A DNA stretch of 61,581 nucleotides, from assembly GCF_003838195.1 (NCBI RefSeq), contig NZ_RCBY01000020.1, forward strand, positions 1-61,581. Direction: 5' to 3'. The notes below the pieces were generated by a model, which worked only from the letters and a program-made list of their open reading frames with translations, was not told where the DNA came from and made no database searches. This document shows positions 8,517 to 17,955 of this stretch, piece by piece. Origin of the DNA: Okeania hirsuta. GTDB taxonomy: Bacteria; Cyanobacteriota; Cyanobacteriia; Cyanobacteriales; Microcoleaceae. The translations under genes and the position numbers were made by a program. The stretch's first letter is position 1; the number at the start of each line of letters is the position of its first letter.

Positions 8517-9548
8517 TCACTTCAGATTTTCCAATTTAATCCTTGGGTCTACAGCTTTCAACAATAAATCAGCCAATAAATTACCAATAATTAACATCAA
8601 AGCACCCATCATTAAACTTGCCATAACTAAATATAAATCCTGATTTCTTACTGCCTCTAAAATCAAAGTTCCTAAACCAGGCCAATTAAAGAAATATTCA
8701 GCAATAAACGAACCACCTAATAAACTGGCAAATTCAAATCCCAATAATGTGATTAAAGGGTTAATGGCATTTCTCAAGGCATGAACATAAATTACTCGAT
8801 TCTCCGGAAGACCTTTAGCTCTTGCCGTTTGAATATAATTTTGTCGCAAAACATCTAATAATTGCCCCCGCATTAACCTCTGTAAACCAGCAAAACTGGT
8901 AATGCTTAAAGCAACAGTTGGCAAAATTATATGCCAACCCATATCTAAAATTTTACCCACAAAAGATAGCTCATCATAATCGATACTTTGCATTCCTCCC
9001 ACTGGTAATAAAGGAGAAAGATTTTGAGCTAAAAATAATAATAATAGAGCAGTAATAAAACTAGGAAAACCTTGACCAGTGTAACTAATTAATTGGAGAA
9101 AACGGTCTAAAAAACGGTTTTGATTAACTCCAGCAATAATACCAAGAGGAATAGCGATCGCCCAGGTCATTATTAAGGAAGAAATTGACAAAACTAAAGT
9201 AGCTGGTATTCGCTCCAATAATAGATCGGCCACTGGTTGTTGAAAGACAAAACTCCTACCAAAATTGCCACTGGTAATAATTTGTGTTAGCCAACGTAAA
9301 TATTGTTCTAAAGGCGACTTATCTAAACCAAACTGTTGCTCAAGTTGTTTAATAGTATCTTGAGAAATTTGAGGATTTTGACTTAAAGTATCTATATAAC
9401 TACCTGGAGCTAACTGAATTATGGCAAAACACAGAGCAGATGCGAGAAATAAAGTCAAAATTGCTTGTAATAATCTCTTTAAAACATAAGCAAAAGTTTC
9501 ACTGGCAATTAATTGTTTTAGTTTGCTATACTTCAATTTTTTATCCAT
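8517..9548 (-). CDS. ABC transporter permease, DppB/OppB (peptide/nickel) family
   Basis: A 343-residue inner-membrane protein with about six hydrophobic segments (first at 24-46, last near the C-terminus). The binding-protein-dependent transport signature (EAA loop) is at residues 241-270, RAKGLPENRVIYVHALRNAI, which contacts the ATPase subunit. The extracytoplasmic segment between helices 1 and 2 (about 50-100) with FGLDKSPLEQYLRWL is typical of the DppB/OppB branch, which imports oligopeptides, dipeptides or nickel. The second permease, ATPases and binding protein are not in the window, so the substrate cannot be named. Cyanobacterial genes of this system are often scattered. Confidence 0.88.
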   Translation of the reverse strand: MDKKLKYSKLKQLIASETFAYVLKRLLQAILTLFLASALCFAIIQLAPGSYIDTLSQNPQISQDTIKQLEQQFGLDKSPLEQYLRWLTQIITSGNFGRSFVFQQPVADLLLERIPATLVLSISSLIMTWAIAIPLGIIAGVNQNRFLDRFLQLISYTGQGFPSFITALLLLFLAQNLSPLLPVGGMQSIDYDELSFVGKILDMGWHIILPTVALSITSFAGLQRLMRGQLLDVLRQNYIQTARAKGLPENRVIYVHALRNAINPLITLLGFEFASLLGGSFIAEYFFNWPGLGTLILEAVRNQDLYLVMASLMMGALMLIIGNLLADLLLKAVDPRIKLENLK

Positions 9549-9874
9549 TAACTTGCGGAAGAAAGAAGGAACAAGGAAGAAAGCTTTAGTTATCTGAGGA
9601 AAAAGGGGTTTATATTCGGATAATTACTGATAATAAAGTTTTTGTTTGTAGTTGGGCTTTAGCCCTTACAATAGTTATAGTAGACTCCCTCCACTAAGTG
9701 TGAGGTACACCCCGAAGCTGGCAAGATGCCTACTGTTAAAGGCAAAATCTAACGTTGCCTGAATTTTACAGCGCTTTTGCTAAATAACTAAAACCTCACT
9801 GCCAATGCTATATTGCTTGTATTTTATAGTCAATTAACGGAAATTATACTTAGCTTCTGACTTCTAATTTTCAA
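9549..9874. other. Intergenic, no gene seen
   Basis: The region holds the palindrome GGGCTTTAGCCC near 9654 and a GGCAAGATGCC palindrome near 9720. No open frame or RNA gene was recognised. Confidence 0.6.
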
Positions 9875-10387
9875 TTAATATTCGATCAAACTAACAATTG
9901 GCACTTCAGGCAACTTCTGACGCCCACCCAAGTCTTTTAACTCAATCACAAAGCCAAACCCTACTAAATTACAACTTGCTTTTTCAATTAATTGAGCTGT
10001 AGCTGCTGCCGTACCACCTGTAGCTAATAAATCATCAATTACTAAAACCCTACTGCCTGCTGCCATGGCATCTTGGTGCATTTCCAACGTATCTTGGCCA
10101 TACTCTAAATCGTAAGTAACTGAATATACTGCTGCTGGTAATTTTCCCGGTTTGCGGACTGGTACAAAACCTACATTCAACTTATAAGCTAAGGGGACAC
10201 CAAAAATAAAACCCCGGGATTCTATACCCACTATATAGTTTGGTTGAAATTCTAAGCATTTTTCTGCCAAAATGTCAATAGTATAATGTAAACTTTCTGG
10301 GTCACTGAGAAGGGTCGTAATATCTCGGAATAAAATTCCTGATTTGGGAAAATTAGGAATTTCGCGAATTAAATTTTTTAGGTCCAT
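9875..10387 (-). CDS. apt: Adenine phosphoribosyltransferase
   Basis: The 170-residue length is typical of Apt, which converts adenine and PRPP to AMP in purine salvage. The PRPP-binding motif [13 protein letters not shown] is at residues 114-126. The N-terminal [18 protein letters not shown] and [14 protein letters not shown] segments are diagnostic of Apt over other phosphoribosyltransferases. It is cytosolic. The ATG at 10387 gives the standard [14 protein letters not shown] start. It stands alone, with no same-strand neighbour closer than about 320 bases. No clear promoter was picked out. Confidence 0.95.
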   Translation of the reverse strand: MDLKNLIREIPNFPKSGILFRDITTLLSDPESLHYTIDILAEKCLEFQPNYIVGIESRGFIFGVPLAYKLNVGFVPVRKPGKLPAAVYSVTYDLEYGQDTLEMHQDAMAAGSRVLVIDDLLATGGTAAATAQLIEKASCNLVGFGFVIELKDLGGRQKLPEVPIVSLIEY

Positions 10388-10621
10388 AGATTTTAGTCAA
10401 AAGTTATAAGATTTAGATAAATTCAAAAAAATTCCTCAGTGGGAAAAGTATATCTCTAAATGTAGACCGGAGTTTCTATTGACATTAATGATGCTGTTTA
10501 GACTGATTACAAAATCTATAATTGGGTGTTATTCTTGATAGTAATTAATATTATTTAGTTATATTGACATTTTTACCAAAATATTATAACGAAGTATTGA
10601 ATATTGGCAATAAATAAAGTA

Positions 10622-11227
10622 ATGGAATTGAACACTGCCCCCATTCCGTCCACACCATTAATATTGAAGAATTTACCAGATATACCTCTCCCCGATAATG
10701 GGTGTCCTCGTAGAACTAAAACCCAAATTGATTTAATTCTTTTGGCAGTTGAAGCTTTGCAACTTGGAGGAGCAGAAGTTATGCTCAAAGTTGTCAAAGA
10801 CCTAGATCTACAAGGGATTATTCCAAATCGGGTTTCTTTGTGGCGACTGCGTAGTACAAATCCCCTACGTCTGAATAGTCAACGTCGTCCCTTGACATTG
10901 AATGAGGCCAAAGCTTTAGTGATTATTACTGGTCATTTGGCTAAACGTTTAACTGTTCCGATTCGGAAACTTTTGTTTGACTACCAGCAGTTAAATCAAA
11001 AACAGTTACCAATAGAAAATCATTTACAATTATCTTTTTATTTAGAACAGTTTAGAGCACATTTTCGCAGTCGTATGAACCCCAGGCGGTCTGGTGTAAT
11101 GGCCTACAATTCAGAGGAAAAGTTAAATCAACTAGGATTAGAGTTATTGGGTAAATTATTATTCTGTACTGGTACAACGGGTATGCAAAGGTTTTGGATT
11201 AGTCTGTTTGATGGGGAAGTAAGTTAA
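10622..11227 (+). CDS. DUF3038 family protein
   Basis: A cyanobacterium-specific conserved protein of unknown function. Diagnostic stretches are NLPDIPLPDNGCPRRTKTQIDL, LEALQLGGAEVMLKV-like, LDLQGIIPNRVSLWRLRS and RRPLTLNEAKALV. I set the start at the ATG at 10622 (MELNTAPIPS, 201 residues); an in-frame TTG at 10604 would add six residues. No strong ribosome binding site precedes either. It lies upstream of a DUF4335 gene on the same strand, the usual cyanobacterial arrangement, but separated here by 620 bases of repeat-rich DNA. Predicted soluble. Confidence 0.85.
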   Translation: MELNTAPIPSTPLILKNLPDIPLPDNGCPRRTKTQIDLILLAVEALQLGGAEVMLKVVKDLDLQGIIPNRVSLWRLRSTNPLRLNSQRRPLTLNEAKALVIITGHLAKRLTVPIRKLLFDYQQLNQKQLPIENHLQLSFYLEQFRAHFRSRMNPRRSGVMAYNSEEKLNQLGLELLGKLLFCTGTTGMQRFWISLFDGEVS

Positions 11228-11459
11228 AAGGGAGAACAGGCAACAGGCAACAGGCAAAAGGGAGAAATATAAGAATTGATTTGATTTTTGATTTTTGGAG
11301 ATGTCTATTAACTTGAGAAAGTGAGTTAGTAGTTCTGGAGAGACCCCAAAATGTCAGGCACAATTGATTAAATGTGGTAAGGTCTACCGTTAATACTTGT
11401 GGACAATATACTGCCGATGGCTTTGGATAAAGCAGTAGGGAAGTTAATTAAAATATCTG

Positions 11460-11542
11460 TATAGCAGAAGAAAGAAGGAAAAGGCTTGCTTTGTCTGAGC
11501 TTTGAACTTTTATATGTCCTAACCTTTCCTTCGACTGCCATA
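11460..11542. mobile_element. MITE-like repeat family R1, copy 2
   Basis: It runs from TATAGCAG to CTGCCATA and keeps the internal TTGTCTGAG and ATATGTCCT blocks. The heptamer part is short and degenerate. Confidence 0.65.
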
Positions 11543-11614
11543 CAATAAAAATGTCACTTTTTGCGAGCTATAGCGTTTTCAAATGAGATGTCTAAACAAG
11601 AGTTGGTTATTTAC

Positions 11615-11707
11615 TATAGTCATTCCAGTTAAGATTGAGACAAAGGTTTCTTGCCTTGAAAGAGTTTCAGCTGAAAAAGTGTTTCAGTCTTATTCAGAAT
11701 GACTATA
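11615..11707. mobile_element. 93-bp MITE-like element, 11-bp perfect termini
   Basis: TATAGTCATTC (11615-11625) is mirrored by GAATGACTATA (11697-11707). The next 16 bases on each side are also partly complementary. No coding capacity. Only one copy was noticed in the window. Confidence 0.65.
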
Positions 11708-11849
11708 ACAGTAAAAAATCCGGCAAACCTTCTTAACCTGTTGCCAGATGAGCTGTTGCCTGTTACCTAAAAGCGACCAAGTTTTTTTTACGCAACTCAA
11801 ATGAAATTACTATATTGTATTAGTTTTAATTTTATGGAGCAGAAGTGCA

Positions 11850-12938
11850 ATGACGATTCAACGTCAGTACAGCTTGCCTAACTGTAAGTTGATTTTGCAA
11901 GGTTTGAGTGAAACTGGAAGTCCTAATTTAAGTCAAGGGCAGGTATTATCTATTTTGACCAATGCTGAATGTCAGATTCAAGGCCAAGAGCCATCATTAA
12001 CTGGGGGACGAGATTTTTTTGAAAGCTTGGTCAGACAAGTCAGTAGTTATGCCCAAGAATTTCTCAGTGGAATATCTTTGCCTAGACACCAAAGTGATAG
12101 TCAAGAATTGGTGCATTTACAAAGAATAGATACTAATCTACACAGATTGACAGTTTTTGAGGGCAATGTTCAAGATCAAAAACTTGGAATAATTGTTGAT
12201 TTAAACACAGTCCAACTATTTGATTTGGTTGAGGCGGTGGACCAGTTTTTTGCTGATTCTTTGACTTTACCTGGTTTCTCTCTGGCAGTAAGACCCGTGT
12301 CTCGAAAAGATGCAAAATTAGGAGAACCTGTAGCTCAGAAAGTTATACCTGCTGCTGTGGGAATGTCTGGTTTGGCATTAGCTAGTCTGGCCTTATTCTT
12401 TGTCCCTATTCCAGAAGTACAACGTCCTAAAGATCCTCAACCACAGTCAAATGAAAGTATTAATAATTTAGAGGCATCTCCTAACAGTACTTCAGAACCT
12501 GGTTTTAATCCTACCCCCACACCTGAAGGTTTGGACTCATCACCGAATGCTACTATTAATTCATCAGATGAAGTGGATGGGGTAGATACTTCTGAACAGA
12601 CGCTGACTCAAGAAAATTCAGAGACATCTTTGAGTGCCAGTTCCAAAATTACTGACCAAGCAGAGATTGAACGATTAGAGAATTTACTCTCTGAAAAAAT
12701 TAATAATGCTTGGACAATAGGAGTCAACGAAGCTTTGATTTATCGTGTCACAGTAGCTTCAGATGGTTCTATAATTGGCTATAAGCCCATAAATCCAGCA
12801 GCTGCTGATGAGGTAGATAAAATTCCTCTGCCAGATTTGCTAAATAAGCAAGCATTAGGTGAGGAGAATAATCAATCTATAGTTGAGTTTAAGGTATTGT
12901 TTCAAGAAAATGGTTTATTGGAAGTAGAGCCTTGGTAA
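11850..12938 (+). CDS. DUF4335 family protein
   Basis: A 362-residue cyanobacterial conserved protein. It begins MTIQRQYSLPNCKLILQGL and has the LSILTNAECQ...GGRDFFESLV segment typical of DUF4335. A single hydrophobic segment (about residues 166-184, AAVGMSGLALASLALFFVP) suggests a membrane anchor. It is followed by a Pro/Ser/Thr/Asn-rich linker (about 190-270) and a C-terminal soluble domain. Function unknown. It is on the same strand as DUF3038 upstream and the OmpA-domain gene downstream, a recurrent cyanobacterial neighbourhood that hints at a shared envelope role (inference). GGAGCAGAAG precedes the ATG. Confidence 0.85.
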   Translation: MTIQRQYSLPNCKLILQGLSETGSPNLSQGQVLSILTNAECQIQGQEPSLTGGRDFFESLVRQVSSYAQEFLSGISLPRHQSDSQELVHLQRIDTNLHRLTVFEGNVQDQKLGIIVDLNTVQLFDLVEAVDQFFADSLTLPGFSLAVRPVSRKDAKLGEPVAQKVIPAAVGMSGLALASLALFFVPIPEVQRPKDPQPQSNESINNLEASPNSTSEPGFNPTPTPEGLDSSPNATINSSDEVDGVDTSEQTLTQENSETSLSASSKITDQAEIERLENLLSEKINNAWTIGVNEALIYRVTVASDGSIIGYKPINPAAADEVDKIPLPDLLNKQALGEENNQSIVEFKVLFQENGLLEVEPW

Positions 12939-12997
12939 CTGAAGAAGGCAGAAGGCAGAAGGTAGAAGGCAGAAGGTATCTACTCTACCCCCTTTAA

Positions 12998-13120
12998 TGA
13001 AGTCAGAATTCAGAAGTCAGAAGTCAGAAGTTATTTTTGTAACGGGGATTTGAGCAACCCTCCAAAAATATTTCGCCATTTCCCGGCGGGGTTGCGCGAC
13101 CCATATTATTTTAATAAGAA
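12998..13120. repeat. Dispersed repeat R3, copy 1
   Basis: Heptameric GAAGTCA units lead into TTATTTTTGTAACGGGGATT, then a GGCG-rich centre and GACCCATATTATTTT. Related copies are at 14441-14550, 17661-17770 (inverted) and 37079-37234. Confidence 0.65.
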
Positions 13121-13297
13121 ACTTCTGAAAATTTTGTGGGGAGCAGGGGAGCAGGGAGCAGGGGAGAAGGGAGCAGGGGAGAAGGGAGCAGGGGAGAAGA
13201 GAGAAAGAAAAAATTTGGCTAAGTAAAACTACTTAAGTTTTCAAAAAAATTTACTTTTCAATACATGATTTTTGAGGAAAAAGCCTCTCAAACATGA

Positions 13298-13335
13298 ACA
13301 CATAACTTGTTTATTTTGTCAAGCAAGTTATGTGT
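13298..13335. terminator. Perfect 12-bp hairpin (possible terminator)
   Basis: ACACATAACTTG (13298-13309) and CAAGTTATGTGT (13324-13335) enclose a 14-nt loop. No T run follows, so intrinsic termination is doubtful. It could instead be a regulatory or transposon-derived hairpin. Confidence 0.3.
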
Positions 13336-13541
13336 GAAGAAAGATGTTTATAAAGCATAGGACTTTCCTACGGAATGCTGCGCAAACAGGCACAGGTACT
13401 GATAACTGATAACTGAAATGATAGTGAGGTATTCAACCCACAAAAGACAAAGATAAAGTTATACTCCGGTATTATGTCTTATGTCTCAAATTCAGTTTTT
13501 GAGGTAGTATCAAATCAGAATAATCAACGAATGGGAAAACC

Positions 13542-14408
13542 GTGAGTAAATCTTCTCCCGACCGGACTCCTAATACTAGGTCTCCGGGAATGGTTTTGTT
13601 AATACTATCCTTAATATTTCGATTTTTGCTGCTGATGGTAACTAGCGGTTTTTCCTGGGTTTTGGGAATGGCGATCGCTTTTCAATATCCTTCTACTTCC
13701 CAAGATATACCCATCTCAGAAAAATTACTCCGTGGTGCTAGAAGTATAGTATCTCAGAAAAAGTTACCTCCATCCTCAAGGTCTACTCCCGCATCTACCC
13801 CAGAAATTATTACGCCTCAAGTTGAACTGACTGAGGTACAAAAACAGGAACTACAAACAGAGCTTCAAAAGTTACAAACACAGTTAAATAGTTTAATTGG
13901 TCGTACCAGGAATTTAGAAAATCAACTGGGTGTGAGAAAATTAGATGGAAATTTAGAGGCAAGATTGGACTTAATAGCTCAACAGTTAGCTTTGCCTATA
14001 TCTGATCGTCAGAATCAAGAAGTAATAAGTAAGCCTTCTCAGCCAGTTTTTAGTGAAAAGACAATGATGGTTACTCTTCCTAGTGATGTTTTGTTTGAGT
14101 CTGGTAGTAATACAATTCGTTCTGAGGGAAGGTCAATTTTAGATAATTTAATTGGTGAATTGAAAAATTATCCAGAAATGACAATTAGTGTTTCTGGTCA
14201 TACTGATAATCGAGGTAAAGTCAAGGTCAATCAGGAAAAATCATTTTTGCAAGCAGAAAGAGTAGCAGAATATTTCTCAAAAAATATGGGCGATCGCTAC
14301 CGTTTTTTGGTTATTGGTTATGGAGAATCTAGTCCTATAGTAGAAAATAATTCTCAAACTAATCGGCAACGTAATCGTCGGATTGAGGTGAAAATTCATA
14401 AAAGATAA
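13542..14408 (+). CDS. OmpA-domain envelope protein with N-terminal membrane helix
   Basis: 288 residues: a hydrophobic helix at about 17-47, a Gln-rich coiled-coil segment (about 95-145, VQKQELQTELQKLQTQLNSL) and a C-terminal OmpA-like domain (about 175-288). The domain motifs LFESGSNTIRSEG, ISVSGHTDNRGK and NRQRNRRIEVK are visible and imply peptidoglycan binding in the periplasm. No outer-membrane barrel is present, so it resembles inner-membrane-anchored OmpA/MotB-like proteins; no Mot partner is adjacent. I use the GTG at 13542; the ATG at 13531 is out of frame and meets a TGA overlapping that GTG. It follows DUF4335 on the same strand. Confidence 0.82.
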   Translation: MSKSSPDRTPNTRSPGMVLLILSLIFRFLLLMVTSGFSWVLGMAIAFQYPSTSQDIPISEKLLRGARSIVSQKKLPPSSRSTPASTPEIITPQVELTEVQKQELQTELQKLQTQLNSLIGRTRNLENQLGVRKLDGNLEARLDLIAQQLALPISDRQNQEVISKPSQPVFSEKTMMVTLPSDVLFESGSNTIRSEGRSILDNLIGELKNYPEMTISVSGHTDNRGKVKVNQEKSFLQAERVAEYFSKNMGDRYRFLVIGYGESSPIVENNSQTNRQRNRRIEVKIHKR

Positions 14409-14440
14409 GGAAGAAGGAAGAGGGAAGAGGGAAGAGGATT

Positions 14441-14550
14441 AACGAAGTCAGAAGTCAGAAGTCAGAAGTCAGAAGTTATTTTTTTAACGGGGATTTAACA
14501 AAAATATTTCGTCTTAAAAGGCGAGTTTTTAGACCCAATTATTTTGATAA
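14441..14550. repeat. Dispersed repeat R3, copy 2
   Basis: AACGAAGTCA heptamers, TTTAACGGGGATTT, CGTCTTAAAAGGCGAG and GACCCAATTATTTTGATAA match the R3 layout. It is shorter in the middle than copy 1. Confidence 0.6.
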
Positions 14551-14891
14551 AGAATTGATAATTTGGCGTTGGTGATTTTGGCTATGATTGTGCTTTAATG
14601 GCAGTTGCCTAACTATTAACTTAAAAGCATTTTATATTTGCAAAATTTAGGTTTCATAGCTTGATTAACCAACGCCTAATGGATAAAAATTGCTTTTATT
14701 TTCAGAAGGAAGAGGGAAGAGGAAAAAATCTGGCTTGTCTTACTTTTAAGCTTTTTTCTTCCTTGTCTTCATTATCTAGTCACAACCAGAAAATAAAAAA
14801 TCTACCAAAGTTAGTATTTTAGGTGCATACATAATTGGGCAGAAAAATCATTCTTAAAATTCTTACTCCTACCTCCTCTAAATTCCCCTAA

Positions 14892-14942
<51 letters not shown>

Positions 14943-14955
14943 ATGTTTTCCAGCT

Positions 14956-16284
14956 TTAGCAAGCAGCAGTATTGTCTGATTCAGTATTATCAACTTCAAA
15001 GCGATCAGCATTAGGTAACTCTCTCTCTACTCGCCGTAACTCTGGAGTACGATAGGCGACTAATACTGCCCCAATATTCAATAGACCCATTAATACAAAT
15101 AATAAAGCCATTCCCCGGCCATCTCCAACTCCAATAATTCTGCCTACGCTACTTGCTAACATTCCATTTTCACTCATCAATGGTTTAAACATAAACTCGA
15201 CTAAAGGTGCTGCACTTAAATGAGTAATTACTAATAAAGACTTTTCGATCATATTTTGCAAAGCAAAAACTCGTCCTTGTAAATCTTGAGGTACTTTTTG
15301 TTGCCAAATAGTATGATTCAAACTAACAATAACTGCCCTAGAAAATAAATAGCCAAAACCACCAATTGCAGCTAATACTACAGCAGTTTTAAATCCTCCT
15401 AAACATAAACATAATCCCTGAATAAATGCAAAGATTAAAATTCCTTCTATTCGACGCTTAGTACCTCCCCATAAACTTACTGCGACACTACCTAACAACA
15501 TTCCAATGCCACTAACAGACATTACTATTCCTAATTCTTTTTCAGATGCAAAACTTAATACCATCGGCAAGAATAAAACTTGCAATACTCCCGCACTTAG
15601 ATAAATAACACCAAAGAATATAGTTAACTTCCGTAAACCAGAACGTATCACTACATAATTCCAACCTGAAATAACTTCCTGCCATAACTCTTCAATACTT
15701 ACTCTACGTCTGGTAATTTTCTTTTCTCTTCTGGGGAATTTGATACTCAATAGAGTCAGCAACCCAAACAGATAAGTACCAAAATCTACTAATAATACTC
15801 CGTGAAGATGGATTTTAAGAATCAACAATCCCGCTATACTTGGACCTAATATTCTTGATGTTGCTATTGCACCTTGTACCATTCCATTTGCGCGACTCAG
15901 GTGTTGTATTGGTACAAGTTGAGGGATAGCAGAGGTATAAGCTGGCCATTGAAAAGCGTTGCAGACGGAACTAATACCTACTGCTATATAGATATGCCAA
16001 ACTTGCAGTTGCCCGGAGAAGACCAATAACATTATTGCTAATGCTGTTACTCCGGTGATTGAGTCACTGACAATCATTACCCTACGACGACTCCAGCGGT
16101 CTACCATTGCACCAGCAAATGGTGAAATGAAGAGACTAGGTAGATGAATGAATAAGGACAACAGAGCATAATGAGTAATTGAACCTGTTGTTTGATAAAC
16201 CCATACTGCTAGAGCGAATTCACTCAAACTAGAACCGAATAGGGAAACAATTTGTCCCAACCATATAAATAAGAATGTTTGCAT
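14956..16284 (-). CDS. MFS family exporter
   Basis: A 442-residue polytopic membrane protein with about 12 hydrophobic segments. The MFS loop motif is seen as GAMVDRWSRRRVMIVSD (about residues 58-74). The N-terminal FIWLGQIVSLFGSSLSEFALAVW is typical of the EntS/MefA-like (DHA3) drug or siderophore efflux branch. A second loop copy, LWGGTKRRIEG, is in the C-terminal half. The substrate is unknown and no siderophore or peptide synthesis genes are adjacent. The start is the ATG at 16284 directly before the first helix. The C-terminal 35 residues are hydrophilic and acidic. Confidence 0.88.
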   Translation of the reverse strand: MQTFLFIWLGQIVSLFGSSLSEFALAVWVYQTTGSITHYALLSLFIHLPSLFISPFAGAMVDRWSRRRVMIVSDSITGVTALAIMLLVFSGQLQVWHIYIAVGISSVCNAFQWPAYTSAIPQLVPIQHLSRANGMVQGAIATSRILGPSIAGLLILKIHLHGVLLVDFGTYLFGLLTLLSIKFPRREKKITRRRVSIEELWQEVISGWNYVVIRSGLRKLTIFFGVIYLSAGVLQVLFLPMVLSFASEKELGIVMSVSGIGMLLGSVAVSLWGGTKRRIEGILIFAFIQGLCLCLGGFKTAVVLAAIGGFGYLFSRAVIVSLNHTIWQQKVPQDLQGRVFALQNMIEKSLLVITHLSAAPLVEFMFKPLMSENGMLASSVGRIIGVGDGRGMALLFVLMGLLNIGAVLVAYRTPELRRVERELPNADRFEVDNTESDNTAAC

Positions 16285-16517
16285 AACTTTGAGTTGCTAG
16301 AGGGATGAAAATAGAGTGGAACAGCATTGATTCAGTTGACTTTAACAGGAGTTAATTATAACTTTAACAGGCTAAATTTATCAGATTAAGTATGTTTTAA
16401 TCTGTCGATTTTTTTTATGACTGCTACAGCTATTAAAAGTTTCTTTTTTACCAAATTGATTAATTTTTTTGCTGACTATTTAAGTATAGTTACCTAATTA
16501 AGTTAATAACTCAAATC

Positions 16518-16618
16518 AGGGTGCATCTCTGTAAAAATTTATCGCTTTTAGGGAACAGAGAACAGGCAACAGGGAATATATAGGAAAAAAGTATTTTGGC
16601 AAATATGAGATGCACCCT
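16518..16618. mobile_element. 101-bp MITE-like element, 12-bp perfect termini
   Basis: AGGGTGCATCTC (16518-16529) pairs with GAGATGCACCCT (16607-16618). The interior has a short ACAGGCAACAGGGAA heptamer stretch. No coding capacity. Confidence 0.7.
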
Positions 16619-17291
16619 CAAATTATGTGGTTTATTCGGCTTTTTAATTAATAGCATCTCTTGGTATCTCTATTTACTTTAACTGGATATTTTTTAACTA
16701 GCTTAAAGATTATATTGTCTTAATCTTTTTATTAGTAAGTTGGATGGCATATTTTTTGCAATACTATTGTTTAAGGTAATCTAAGAAGTATTGTTGCAAA
16801 ATACACAAAAAAATATAGAAAATTCCATAGAGTTTTCAGGATATTATTTTGAGAAAAACAATCAGAATGTTATTTAAGTAGGTGGGTTTAATTCAAGGTA
16901 AAAAATTGTTGGAGCAGGTTTAACTGAAGGCTTTGACTTCAGCGTGATCGAGTTCTAAAAATCTGCTCTCTGTGCTTTCTAATACCATTTATCAAAAACT
17001 TTTCTACATTTTTTTGAGTAGGGGAGTGGATAGGGGTGTTGCATACAACGTCTCTACAGGGATAAGTAAACATATAGCGTTTCTAATTTTAAGTAGTTTC
17101 TGCTTGAGATTTTCTTCTATTAGCTGTTCCCTGTTTCCTATGAGAATTGTTATCAGTGGTTAAAGCAAATTAATTGTATATTTGATGGTCTGATGATTAA
17201 CTTAAATAAGTAGGAAAAATAATTTTTAGATTGACATTTTTAGGACAAACATATATTTGATTTCCTGTTCCTTATTCCATGTTCCCGACTG

Positions 17292-17395
17292 ATACCATTT
17301 CTCTATGAAGTTGCGCTGAATAAAAGATAACAGCTATTAGTAAAATTCAGGTTTTGGTAAAAATTATTAAGCGCATTGTTACAGAGAAATGGTAT
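17292..17395. mobile_element. 104-bp MITE-like element, 13-bp perfect termini
   Basis: ATACCATTTCTCT (17292-17304) is mirrored by AGAGAAATGGTAT (17383-17395). Complementarity resumes at TGCGCT/AGCGCA, giving an imperfect terminal repeat of about 26 bp. Confidence 0.7.
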
Positions 17396-17660
17396 GACAA
17401 ATGTTAAATTAATTTTGCACAGGTACTTATCTTGGTAGTCCTGCTCGCGTAATGGTATACAGCAAAAAGGAATACCTGGCACGGGAGCAAGATGCTCCCA
17501 CTGCTTTTATCTTTTATCCTTGTCAAATAATTAGAATACACCACCACCAAATCAAAGAAGCAAAAGTTGATAGCTGATATGCTTCATTACTAATTTTTAT
17601 CTTTTTCCTTTAGGTTTAATACCCTGCACCTCATAAGCGATGTTTACAATTGATCGGGGT

Positions 17661-17770
17661 TTTATCAAAATAATATGGGTTGCTCAACCCCACCTTTTAA
17701 GGCGCAATATTTTTGGCACCTTGCTCAAATCTCCGTTACAAAAATAACTTCTGACTTCTGACTTCGTTAA
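17661..17770 (-). repeat. Dispersed repeat R3, copy 3 (inverted)
   Basis: Read on the minus strand it starts TTAACGAAGTCAGAAGTC, passes ACGGAGATTTGAGC and ends CCCATATTATTTTGATAA. Confidence 0.65.
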
Positions 17771-17955
17771 TCCCTATCCACTTTTTCCTTTTTTCTTCTT
17801 CCTTTTTCCTCCTTACCAAAAAATTTTGGTTGAAAGCCTCCTCTTTTCAGAGGATAAAAAGAAAAATTTTCCTTTGAGTCAATCCTCTCCCTTAAAAAGA
17901 AGAGGTAATTCTAAATTCTAAATTCTAAATTCTAAATTCTTGAATTTTTCCTTCT

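Larger units (their letters stand above)
11228..11849. other. Repeat-filled spacer between DUF3038 and DUF4335
   Basis: It contains three CAACAGG-type heptamers (about 11235-11262), an R1 copy (11460-11542) and a 93-bp inverted-repeat element (11615-11707). No gene was seen. It has probably grown by insertions into a formerly short operon gap. Confidence 0.6.
12939..13541. other. Intergenic, tandem heptamers and R3 copy
   Basis: AGAAGGC units (about 12944-12976), GAAGTCA units (about 12999-13032), a dispersed R3 repeat (to 13120), a purine-rich GGGAGCAGGGGAGAA array (about 13138-13200), a perfect hairpin (13298-13335) and a copy of the TTTCCTACGGAATGCT palindromic repeat near 13368. No gene. 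Confidence 0.65.
16285..17955. other. Long intergenic region without a recognisable gene
   Basis: 1.7 kb holding two MITE-like elements (16518-16618 and 17292-17395), an inverted R3 copy (17661-17770), a GGGAGCAAGATGCTCCC palindrome (17483-17499) and five TAAATTC heptamers (about 17907-17941). A 63-codon open frame at 16972 has no family features and I do not call it. The rest is AT-rich. Confidence 0.6.

Noticed and set aside
13531-13543. ATG at 13531 as start of the OmpA-domain protein
   Set aside because: It is out of frame with the domain and ends at a TGA after four codons; it could at most be a tiny leader.
16972-17163. 63-codon plus-strand open frame in the long intergenic region
   Set aside because: It starts at a non-ATG codon, lacks a ribosome binding site and any family motif, and lies in repeat-derived DNA.
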